Part shown: piece by piece, positions 35,301-47,300 of the stretch | Position numbering within the stretch: position 1 is the first letter of the stretch | How the letters are laid out: the number at the start of each line of letters is the position of its first letter | Assembly: GCA_024405455.1 (NCBI GenBank) | Contig: JAKSOT010000003.1 | Span: 1-57,517 of the forward strand | Direction of reading: 5' to 3' | DNA from: Akkermansia sp. | GTDB taxonomy: Bacteria; Verrucomicrobiota; Verrucomicrobiia; Verrucomicrobiales; Akkermansiaceae | DNA: 57,517 nucleotides | The notes under the pieces: generated by a model | The model's input: only the letters and a program-made list of their open reading frames with translations | Database searches by the model: none | What the model was told of the DNA's origin: nothing | Made by a program: the position numbers and the translations under genes

Positions 35301-38300
35301 GTGAAGCTGATACCGGGGGCGGAGGATTCCCCCGTAGGCAAGGCGTTCTCCAAACTCGGGGTGCTGAAGTTCGACAGCGACAAGTTCTTCAAGAAGCTCC
35401 TCAACCGTATCATGGGGAAGGACTGGGACACGAGCCAGCTGAACCTGCCGCAAATCGGGGTGCGCGTCTCCAAGGCCTCCGTCACCTTCGGCGAGAACGA
35501 TATCGCCAAGCAGGGCGTCATCAAGGGCAACACCGTCACCATCAGCTCCTCCTCCACCGCCAACGTCAGCGGCCGCAAGAACTACTCCAACGACATTGCC
35601 GGCATCTCCATCGGATACATCTACAACGACAGCAAGGTGGATCTGGGCAAGAACCTGGTGGTCACCGCCACCGGATTCAAGGAGGTGGTCTCCGGCAAGG
35701 AGAAAGAGAACGTGAGCGTCACCATCACCAGCAGCACCAACAGCAAGCTCAGCCTGGAAACCAACTACGACAGCGGGGCCGACACCTGCGCCGTGGGCGT
35801 GCTGCTCTCTGTGGGAACCGACTTCAACACGCTGAACATCGACGAGAGCGTCAAGATTTCCGCGCCTCAGAACATCAACATTGAAACAACGAGCGACATC
35901 GAGGCGGAGCCCTTCATGTCCCTGGGCTCGGGCTGGGAGAAAACGGTACACCGTGACGATGGAAGGGATTACGAGGAGGACGAAGGCGCCTCCGCGAGCA
36001 ACATCCTCATGTTCGGCGCGAATGTGATGGTGCACAAGAGCGAGGCAACCATCAACGGCACGCTCGAATCCACCGACGGAAGCATCAGCATGACCTCGGA
36101 GGACAGCATCAGTTCCTCCCTGACCATGGGCGGCAGCCTTCAGTACACATTGGGGATGGCCAAGCCGAAAAAGGAACCGGGACCGGATCAGAATTTCCTC
36201 CAGTTCCTCGGCACGACAATCCGGGAATGCCTGACCCTGGACTTCGCCATCGGCAAGCTGAAGATTGACAAGGACTTCGGTAAGCTTATCGACAAAGACG
36301 GCGTGCTCAACATGTTCAAGAAGAACGGAAACTACGATTTCCTGAGCCTCTTCCAAGACGGCGGCGGCGAGGAGGTGGAGCGCTGCATCGACATGTCCAT
36401 AGCAACGGACATCGTTGTCACGGAAAACAAGCTGACCTTCAACGGCACGGCAACGGCCGGGGAAGACATCACCGTGGAGGCGACATCTGAAATCGAGGCG
36501 GCCTGCGGTGCGGAGACCTCCATCGTGGGCATACCCACGGAGAAGGCGATAGCGGGCTCCATCTCGGTTCCCGTGGTGGTTGGCGACACCGTTGCGGAAA
36601 TCGGCTCCAAGGCCAGGCTCAGCGCCGGGGAAAACATCAAGGTCAGCTCCTCCACGGAACTGCCGATGTCCTTCGACTACATGGGGTGGAACGACTGGGC
36701 CGAAGCCGTGAAGGCATCGGGCAAGAACAAGCCCGCCGATTTCATCTCGGCCGTGCGCGGCTCGCTCAAATTCATCTACGACTACAAGGACAACGGCGAC
36801 CTCGGCATACTGGACTCCCTGACGTCCTCGCACGCCTCCACGCTCATGAAGGGCACGGGCACGGGTGATGGCGGCGACATGACCATCGGCGGCGACCTGG
36901 TGGTGGACGTGCGCGACCTCAACACCAAGACCGTCATCAACGATGGCGCGAGCCTCACGGCAGGCAAGAAGCTCAGCGTGGATTCCTCCGCCACGGGCAC
37001 GCAGGTCACCTTTGCCGGGCAGCTGCCCATCTTCCTGTCCCTGACGCGCCCGGTGTACATGTCCACGGAGAAGGCGGCCTCCGGCTTCGGCGCCTCGGTT
37101 ATCGTCGGTGAGAAGACGTTCAACACCGTCACCTACATCGGCGCCGCCACGCTGGAGGCGCGGCAGCTGGAGGTGGATGCCACGGGTGACGCCTTCATGC
37201 TGGAGATGAGCCTTGCGGGAACCTTCGGCTCCGCGGACCACGGTGTGCAGGGCGGTGTCAACCTCATCGTCGAGAACAAGATGACCGTCAGCGAAATCAG
37301 CGGCGACGCCCATATCACCCTCAGCGGCGAGGGCGACAAGGAGGGCTCCTCCATCACCGCCACGGACAAGAGCGTGCTGCTCAACATAACCGGGCTGGAG
37401 GCGGACGGCGGCACCACCGCCGTGGGCGTGGGCGTGGCCGTCACGGTCAACAACGCCTTCACGGCCGCCATGCTGGGCAACAACCTTCCCATCACCGACT
37501 CGTATGAGAGCAACTGGAAATCCGTGTGGGGTGATTCCGCCATGCCGTTCGCACGCGACAAGGAAGACATCATCCTGACCTTCAAGGGCGACAGCGAGCT
37601 CAGCGTGGAGGCGGAGAACAAGGCCACGCTCGTCAACGTGGGCATCTCCGCCGCCGTGCAAACGGGCGGAAGCGGCGCCGCATCCGTGGCCGCCAACGTG
37701 GGCGTGGACTACAGCCACACGGTTGCCACCGCACGCCAGCACGGCGTCAAGGGAACCGGGAACGACGGCGAGAACGATGTCACCACCCAGGCCACAGACA
37801 CCTCCACCACCATCTCCGTGGCGGGAGACGCCTCCGTCAACGCCGGGGACAAGAACGTGGTCACCGGGGCGGGTGCCCTCTCCGTGAACCGCGGGGTGAT
37901 GGACACCACGGCCTACGTCACGGATTGCGACTACAGCGGCGTGGGCGAATTCACCCTCGACACGAGCAACAAGGCCACCGTGGTGGCGGTGGACGTGGCG
38001 GCGGGCGTGGGTGCCGCCGCCGCCAACATAGCGGCCGGCAGCGCGTGGAACTCCCTGTCCGGCAACACGGGCTCCTATCTCACCGGCGGCAGTGTGGACG
38101 CGGAGAGCGTCAAGGTTTCCTCTCTCACGGATTTGACCTCCTTCTCCTGCACGCTGGGTGCAGCCGTTGGAGTCAACCTGGGAGCCAACGGCGAGGGCGA
38201 TGCCGAAGGAGACGACGCCCTTTCCAATTTCTTCGATGACCTGCAGGAGCGGAACAACTCGGACGATTACGAGCGGAACTGGGGGGACATGAGCTATTTC

Positions 38301-41300
38301 AGCGACGACAGCAGCAACGGCCTGTCCATCGGGGAGGATTTCCCCATTCTCGGGGAGGCCAACGGCGTCGTGGCGTTTGACCTCGGCGCGTCCATCTCCC
38401 GCAACGCGCTGGATATGCACAGCAAGGCCATTGTGGAAGGCTGCGCCGTCACCACCCCGGGCGCGCTCGCCATCACCGCCACGGATACCTCCGTCATCAC
38501 CGCCGTCAGCGTCGGCGCCGCGGCATCCAAGGGTGATGGCATCTCCATCGGCGCGGGTGGCGTGTTCTCCTTCGCTCCCGTCAGCTCCACCACGGAGGCC
38601 GCCCTCAAGCAGAAATCCGGCGTGGATGGCAAGCTGGACATCGAGGCGGGCAGCCTGACGCTGCACGCCAAAGACAACCACCGCGAGCGCGTGTGGAGCT
38701 TCGGCGTCGGGTACGGCGACACCGCAGGCATCGGCCTGGTGCTGTCGTGGGGCAGCTTTGCCGGGGCCACCACCAAGGCCCTGATAAAGAACGTGAACGC
38801 CACGGTGGGCAGCGAGGTTGACATCCTGGCCTCCTCCACGCTGGATTCCACCTTCATCTCCGTCGGCGGGTCCGGCAGCGAGGGCAACGCCGTTGTCACC
38901 GGCATGATCAACTACCTGAACTTCAACAACCATGTCATCACGGACATCAAGGGCAGCACGCTGACGGTCACCGGCAAGAACGGCAAGTTCAAGGCGCTTT
39001 CCGAGGGGAAGCGCACGTTCACGGACGGCGTGGGCGCACTGGGCATCCGCGTGGGTGGCGGCAAGCCCGGGGCGGGCTGCGGCGCGGCCCTTTCCTTCAT
39101 CTACGTGGGCGGCAACGGCACGGATGACACCAACCAGACGGAGATGCTGGTGAGCAACAGCTTCATCAACAACAGCGGCACCACGGACCTTTTGGCGAAA
39201 AGCACCACCACCGGGCTTCTGGCGGGGGCGAACGCCGCCGTCTCGGCCGGCGGGGTCGGCGCGGTCTTCACCGGCAGCTTCTCCTGGGTGTCCGATGCCT
39301 CCGTCACCAAGGTGGAAATCACGGACACCGTCTTCAACCAGCGCAAGGAGGAAAGCGACAAAGACGCCAACATCAAGGCGGAAGCCACGAGCACGAGCGA
39401 CCTCACCCTCGGCTTCGGCAACCTGGCCGTGCAAATCGGCAAGGGGGCGGGCGTGGGCGTGGGCATTGCCGTGTTGAAGGACAACGCCACCACGAAAGCC
39501 ACCATGACGGGCGGCGGTGTGGAAAGCGCCCGTGACTTCACCCTGCACGCATCCGGCAAGGCGGACTTGTCCGGCCTCGTCATCGGCGGTGCCGGCTCCG
39601 GCCTGGCCAGTGTCTCCGGCGGCGCGTTCGCCTCCACCATCACCCACAATGTCAAAGCCGAACTGAAGGAAGCCGTCATGAAGATGAACGGCGCCCTCAC
39701 CGTGAAGGCGGACAACACCTCCAACGTGGGCAAGGGTAAGGGCACGCGCTTCACCATTGCCAATGGCGCCCTGGGAGTGTTTGGCGGCGGCGTGGGCGTG
39801 GATGTCAGCTGCATTGATATTGCGGACCATGTGGAGGCCAAGGCTCACAACGTGAGCGTGGATTCCGGCTCCATGAGCGTGCTGGCGAACGAAACCGCCA
39901 ATGCGGACGCCGTGACGGTGAGCGTGGCGGGCGGCCAGTTCATCGGGGGGAACCTGAACGTGGTGCGCCCTGTGCTCCGCGGCGCGGCGGAAGCCCTCAT
40001 CACCTCGGACCAAGCCACAACCAAGGGAGGGAGCCAGGTGGGCATCACCACCGCGCATGACTTGACCGTGGCGGCCACCAACACCCAGTGGATGCGCTCC
40101 CACCTGTGGTCTATCGCCGTTGCCGTCAACCCGGAAGCATCTCTGGCCGCCAACCTCTGCGTCAACACAATGAACCTGGCCGGCAGCTCCAAGGCCAGCA
40201 TCAACGGGGCCATGCCGCTCACCCTGGGCGGCAACCTGAACGTCACGGCGGACACCATCCGCGAGGCCACGTACACCACCGTGCCCGTAGCCGCCTCCCT
40301 GGGGGTTTCCTTCAACCTGGATGTCAACTCCCTGAAGGTTTCCAACGACACAAAGCCGCTGAACGGTGACCAGAAGGAGAACAGGGACTTGGCGACGGCT
40401 AAAGTCGACGAGGAAATAGGGAACGTCGGCGCGCTTATCGGCAAGGCGAACATCCGGCCGGACGGCGAGACCACGCTGACAATCAGCGAAGATGTGGCCG
40501 GTTCCATGAGCCGCGCGGCGAACGCCATGGACAAGATTGAGGACCCGATGACCCTGGCCGAGGTGGACCTGCACGGCAAGACCGCCACGGTGGGCGGGAA
40601 CGCCGACATCAAGGCCACGGACACCATCACCACCACGCCCACCACGGTTCCCGTGTCGGGAGGCCTGCTGGTTGTCGCGCCGCATGTCAACATCACGGAC
40701 GTGAATTCCGTTGTGGAGGCCACCGTCAACGACACCGTCCTCAACGCCGGGGGCAACATCACCATAGATGCGAAGCAGGAACACACGGACAACTTCCACA
40801 CCGTGGGAGTGGCCATTGCCGCAGTGGCCGGCACCGCGGCCGTGTACGAATGGACGGACAACGCCTCCACGGCAATCTCGCTTAAAGGCGCCACGAAGCT
40901 GAAGTCGACCGGGGGAGCCGTCACCATCGGCACGAAGTCCGACATCACGGAAACGTTCCACCATGTCAACGTGGGGGCGGCTATCGGCAAGATCGCCTTC
41001 ATCCTTCCCACCTTCAGGCAGACGGAGAGCAACACCCTCACCGTCGGCAACGGTGTCAGCATCGAGGCTCAAAAGGCCGTCACCATCGCCACCAATTCCA
41101 AGAGCAAGCTCGATGCCTCCACCTACGACATCACGCTCGCCGCCATCAATGCCGGCCTCAATTCCAGCGAAATCATCATGAGCACCACCCCGGCGCTCAC
41201 CATTGGAGACAACGCCACCATCACGGGAAGCTCCGTCGGCATCCTCCAAAACATCAACCGTGAAATCGGTATCGTGGAGGACCACATCGCCGCCACAGGC

Positions 41301-44300
41301 TTGTCGCTTTCCTTCCCGTTCCTGACCATCACGGACACCGTCAACGCCACCCTGACCGTGGGGAACGGCAGCACCGTCACCGCGACAACGGGTGATCTCG
41401 CCATCGCCTCCCATGTCGACACCCACGCCAAGCTCTCCTTCCTGGGCGTGAACGCCATCGGCATCAGCGCCACGGGCGCGAAAAACACGTTCACGGAAAC
41501 GGTAACCAACAAGACGAAGCTGGGCAACAACGTCAAGCTCCGCGCCCAAAACGGAACCATGACCGTGCGCGCCGACAACAAGCACAAGGGCGACATGTCC
41601 GGCTACAACATCACGGCGAACGCCCTCAACCTCACGGATGAGCTCACCTCGACCAACAACGGCAAATTCACCGCAGATGTCACCATCGGCACGGGTTTCG
41701 ATGCCGCCGGCAGGGTCCTCACCCTGGAGGCCATCAACGCGGAAGAGTACCTCTGCCACGGCAAGAAGGTGACCGTTTCCCTGGCGTTGAACCCCTACAG
41801 CAAGAATGCCATATACGTGCAAGACTCCTCCACCGCCACCATCACGCTGGCGGGTGGCATGATTGATGTGGCGCAGTTCAACGCCAAGGCGCTGACGGAC
41901 GTCGCCGTCAAGGTCAGCCAGATGCTCGGCGGCGGCAGCCTTACCGTGGATGTCAACACCGGCAAGGTGCAATCCGACATCACGCAGACCTCCGGCATCA
42001 CCCTGGGAACGGATGGCAACGAGCTCGACATCCTGACGGACGGCATCAGCGTCACCTCCCACAACAAGCACCTCTTCAAGCGTCTGGATGATGACACCAA
42101 ATCCATGGTGTACGGCGGCGATATCGGCCTGATATCCGGCACGTCGGAGGGCACGGTGGAAGCCAAGCAAACCCTGAACGCCACGGTGACGATGGGCAGC
42201 GGATCCAAGGTGCGGCGGCGCGCGGACTCGGCGCACTACCTGATGAAGGATGCGTACAAGGCGCTCTTCTCCGCCACCAACAACGTGGACACGAGGACGG
42301 AGATTTCCCTCTTCTCCGGCGGCATCCTGAACGCCAACTGCGTGCTGACCACCAAGGACCAGACCACCGCCAACGCCACGCTCGACCTCAACGGCGGCAT
42401 CGACACCTGGGGAGACACCGAGCTCACCGCCTACTCCCACGCCAGGCACAACATGATCAACAGCGTGACCAGCGGCGCCCTCATCCCCACGTTCACATCC
42501 CATGTCACGAACACCATCGACACGACCGACACCGTGAAGATCAACGGCGCCGTGGAGTCCATCGGCAACATCACCATCCAATCCGGCAGCGCCGCCATCG
42601 GCTACAAGATGGTGGACGGCACAGCCGTGCTGGCCGGTGACGACGACACCAACACCACCAACTTCTTCTGGGGCAAGGACAAGGCCGTCATCCACAACAG
42701 GCGCAGCGAGAACATCACCATCAACAGGGAAGTGCGCGCCGGCGGCGAGCTGGCCATCTACAACGACAGCTCCGCCAACACCGTCAAGAAGCCCTTCCAC
42801 CCGACAGGCGAGAGCGTGGACTACAAGAACGGCGCGCTCGACACCGCTGCCGACGTCACCACATCCATCACCCTGGGGACTGGCGCCAGGCTCTACGCGG
42901 GCCTGGGCTCCGCCGTGAAGGTGAGCTTCTCCATGGGTGACGCTCCAGTCTTGGAGTTCACCACCGCCCAAAGGATTTTCGATGGCAGCAGCGAGAGCGA
43001 CGGCACGTGGACCGCGCCAGCCGAGGCGGTGAAGATGCTCTTCGAATACAACGCGGAGAAGGATGGAAAGAAGGCCGGGTTGGTCCTTGAACCGCTCACG
43101 CTCCCCGGCATGGCCTTCCGCATTGAGACCAAGGCTGACCGGGGTGTCTTCAGCGGCAAGCTCTACAGCCCCGCCAAGCACGGCCTGGATGTCTACTTCC
43201 CCCTCGGCATGAGCGCCGGCGTTGAAACCAGGGGCGTCACCCTCCGCGGGCACGAGTCCGGTCTCATCTTCAACCGCAATGCCGTGGAGAACGCCGTTTC
43301 CGCCTGCGCCGGGCCGGACCTCTACCTCAATGAGGGAGTCGCCATCCGCAGCGATGCCACCGGCAACCTCACCCTCACCGGCATGTACGAGTTCCCGTAC
43401 AGCCCGCTCCACGCCTCCAGCCTGTACGACCTCATCATCAGCGGCGAGGTGCGCTGCGGCACCACCACCATGCAGGCCGGCGGGAACTTCCGTTTCGACA
43501 ACACCAACAAGGACTACAGTCTCCAAAGCCCGCTGAGCATGTACGAGCGGTTGTTCAGCGATTGGGAGAGCCGGGCGAAAGACGAGTTTGCGAGGCATGT
43601 GGCCGATGTGGTCGCAAAGAGCGGCGCGAACGAGGCTCATGATTCCGAGGGATGCCTGAACTCCTACACAAACAGCGGCGTCACCTACAATGACGCTGAT
43701 GTCAGGGACAAGGCGACCAGCCGGGAAGCCTCCATCAAGGCCCTGGGCACGGTGGACATCAAGGCCAGGGTCGTCGACATCAACGGCAAGATATACAGCG
43801 GCGCCTGGAGCAACGGCAACACCATCACCATCAAGGATGGGTTCAAGCTGCTGGATGCAAAGGGCAACACCATCACCCTTGCCGCCGCCCGCGCCATGTA
43901 TGAGGCGGACAACACCAAGAGCGTCTTCAAGCTGGATGGCTACGAGGATGTCACCCTGGTGTTCGATTTCAGCAACAACTGGATTACCCTCAGCGACATT
44001 TTCGCCAGGGAGTCGGGCATCGAGATCACCGGCATCATCGTCAACTCCGACCCCACCGGCAGGGGAGGCCTCTACGCCATGGGCGGCATGAGCGATGTGA
44101 AAATCGACAACCAGACCCGCTACACCCTCAACATCGGCAACGTCGACCTCTCATACCGGGAGAGCAAGGGCATCACGCTCAACAATCCCGCAGGCTCGGG
44201 CACGACCACCTATACGCAAATCGGCGAATACACCTATACCGGCTGTGCCAACTACCAGGTCAAACTGCAGAAGACCACCAGCACGCCCATTATTGAAAAC

Positions 44301-47300
44301 GGGCGCCTGACGTTCGACGGCAAACTGAGCGACGGCAAGGTGGGCGGCATTTACAACAACGGCAAGGTGGGCGACAAGGAAACCATCATCGACGGAATCA
44401 AGATCAACACCAGCGGCACGGCAACCGTCAGCGAGCTTGACTACGCCTACACCGCCTACTCCGGAGACCACAGGAACGGCTATGCAGTCGCGCGGCACAC
44501 ACTGGGCGACAAGAAGCTCACCAACCTGTACGACCCCGGGACGGCCTACCGCTACAAGTACGCCCTGGAATACGTGGACCAGTGCAGCTACGAGCTCTAC
44601 ATCGGCGCGGCCAACGCAATCGACATCAAGGTCGGCGGCGGCTCGGGCAATTCCTCTCTCACCGTCACGAGCGGAACGGTGAACTTCTCCGGGAAGGTCA
44701 CGGCGAATTCCTGCACGGTGAATGCCGTGGACTGGATTCACGCGGGCGTGGCGGGCTTGGTCCACGCTGGAACCATCGACATGACGGCCACGTGGGGCAG
44801 CATCGGCGAGAATGAGCAGGCTCTCGCCTTCAACGCCCGCACGGCCTCCTTCATCGCCGGGCAGGATTTGTTCCTGTCCACGCAGGAGGATGCGGACAGC
44901 CTGTTCCTGAAGGCGGGCAACAACCTGACGCTGCGCTCCAATGGCGCCGTCAAGGCCGTGGAATACCACGCCGGGCCCGCGCCCCAGGCGGGCACTCCCG
45001 ACATCACGTCGGGCGGTGCAGCCACCATTGCGGCGCTGGGGAGCATCAACGTCACCAACGGCCACGCCGCATTCACCACCCTCGAATCTCAGGAGGGCGC
45101 CATCACCGCGAATTACGGCACGCCCGCCGGCGCGGACTCCAAGAACGGGCCGGGCATCCTGGATGCAGAGGCGCAGGGCGACGTCCACGTCACCACGGAT
45201 GGCGCCCTCAGGCTCTACTACGTGGAAAGCCGCGGGGGCGCGGTGAACCTGCAAGCGCAGGGGGACATCACCGCCCTCGCCAGCGACGACCTCAGCACAA
45301 AGTTCTACGCCGCCCCGGACTCCAAGTCAACCGTCTTCCAGGAACAGAGGGAGGCGCGCCGCAAGGAGGTGATGGACGAGTACTACGCCAAGATCCTGAA
45401 CTACGAGCGGCTCTACTATGAGAAGAACGAGAAGGGCGAGTACACCCACCGCGCGGCGGACGGAACCACCTTTATCCTGCCGGATGAAGAGGAGTCCCGC
45501 ACGGAGATGAAGAAAGCCTTCCAAGCGCTGTACGACAACGGCAAGGCATCCTACCTGGGCGATTTCATCTACCAGCTCAGCGGCACGCAAGCCGTGGGCA
45601 AGACCAAGTTCGCCAGCAAGGCGGCCGCCCTGGACTACCTGAAGCAAAACCCCGACAAGCTGAAGAGCGGCGAACTGGCCAATGCCTATTACGACAAGTT
45701 GGTCGCGGATATCACCTCGGAGGTTGTCGCCGTGCACACCAAGTCCATCACCAAGAGGAAAAAGCCCATTGATTTCGGCGAGTTCGACGAGAACGTCTTC
45801 CGCCTCTATTGGATGAGGGATGAAAAGGGCAACTACGTGAACCAAGTTTTGTCAGGCAAGGAGAAAGGCCTGTTCATCAGCCCGAGAAAGTATGATGCCT
45901 TCGGCAATGACATCGGCCCGGTGTACAGCGATGAGTTGTGCCAGGCCATCACCAAGCAATTCAAGAGCCAGGCGCCGTCCGAAAGCAAATACAAAGTCCT
46001 GGAGAGCCCGCTGCTCAATACCCTGGCCGATGCCATGAGCGGCTTCGCGGCTGCATCCACCACCCTGGGAGAGGTGCGCTCCAAGGCCGCCACCCAGGAC
46101 ACCGGGAAAACGGGCGACACGCTCATCACCGTCCGCGCCGCCACTGACATCACCCTCGCGACCAACACCGACCCGGTGAATGGCGGGCGTATCGGCGGCA
46201 GGGAATACTGCTTCACCATCAACCCGATTGGCCGTGACGAGCAGGGCAACTTCGTCTACTCGGATTGGGCGACCCTCTACATGAAGGAAATCAGCGGCAA
46301 GGGCAACGCGCGCGTCGGCACAAGGCTGGTGTACATGGATGAGGAAACGGGCGAGTGCATGTTCGCCATGCAGTACCTGCAGACCACCGCCTCATCGCCG
46401 AACTCCCTCAACGAGCTGGAGCTGCGCCTCATCCAGCAGGCGGGACCCTCGCAAATCAACGTGATGCTCGAGCAGAACCTGATCCGCGTCTCCCCCGGCG
46501 GATACATCGGCGTGGACGCCCCGCAAATCCACGCCCTGGGCTCCACCGTGCGCCTGGCCTCCAACAGGGATTTCAACCTCGGCAACACTGACATCCAGGC
46601 CACCAGGAACCTGGCACTCACCACCTCCGGCTTCCTCAAGGGCGCCATCCAGGGCGGGGGCGACTACATCGCGCTCTATGCCGACAAGGGTATCGGCGCG
46701 GAGGACGGCTACTTCGGTGTCGGCGGCAGCTCCACCTTCTCCATTGCCTCCGCCGGAGACGTCTTCCTCAAGCCCGCCGGAGACGTCAAGATAGATTCCC
46801 TCGTGGGCAAGGTTGTAACCGTGGACGAATCGGCCGGCAGGCTGCTGCCCAATACCGGGGATGCCAGTGTCGTCGGGCAGAGAATCGACTGGCACGGCAG
46901 CCTGGAAGCCGGGCTGAACTTCCGCACCTACGGGGGGACCATGGAGAGCGGCGGCCTGCACTGGTTCCGCAACGGCCGTTCCAACGATATCCAGTTCACC
47001 GCCCTCAACACGGACTACACCTTCTGGTTCGTGACGGAAGGCAACGCCAACGCGGCACCCGGCAATATCGCCATCGACTACACCGGGCATCTCATGCTCA
47101 TCGGCCTGCCGGATGCCGATACGGCCACGTTCCGCCAAGTGGGCGGGGGCAGGGAGGGCAACCTCGTCGAGTTCACGGAGGCACAGGCCTTCAGCGGCAA
47201 ATTGACATTCAGCGGCGACGGCGCCTACACCGTCCGCGCCCCCAAGACGATTACCGTCAATGCCCAGTTCGGCGGCGGTGAGCACCGTCTGCTGGCCGCG

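Noticed and set aside
34749..43640. Minus-strand open frame of 2963 codons opposite the adhesin
   Set aside because: It mirrors the codon pattern of the plus-strand gene (GC-rich third positions suppress stops in this antisense frame), is His/Val/Gly/Arg-rich, and has no recognisable domain or signal.
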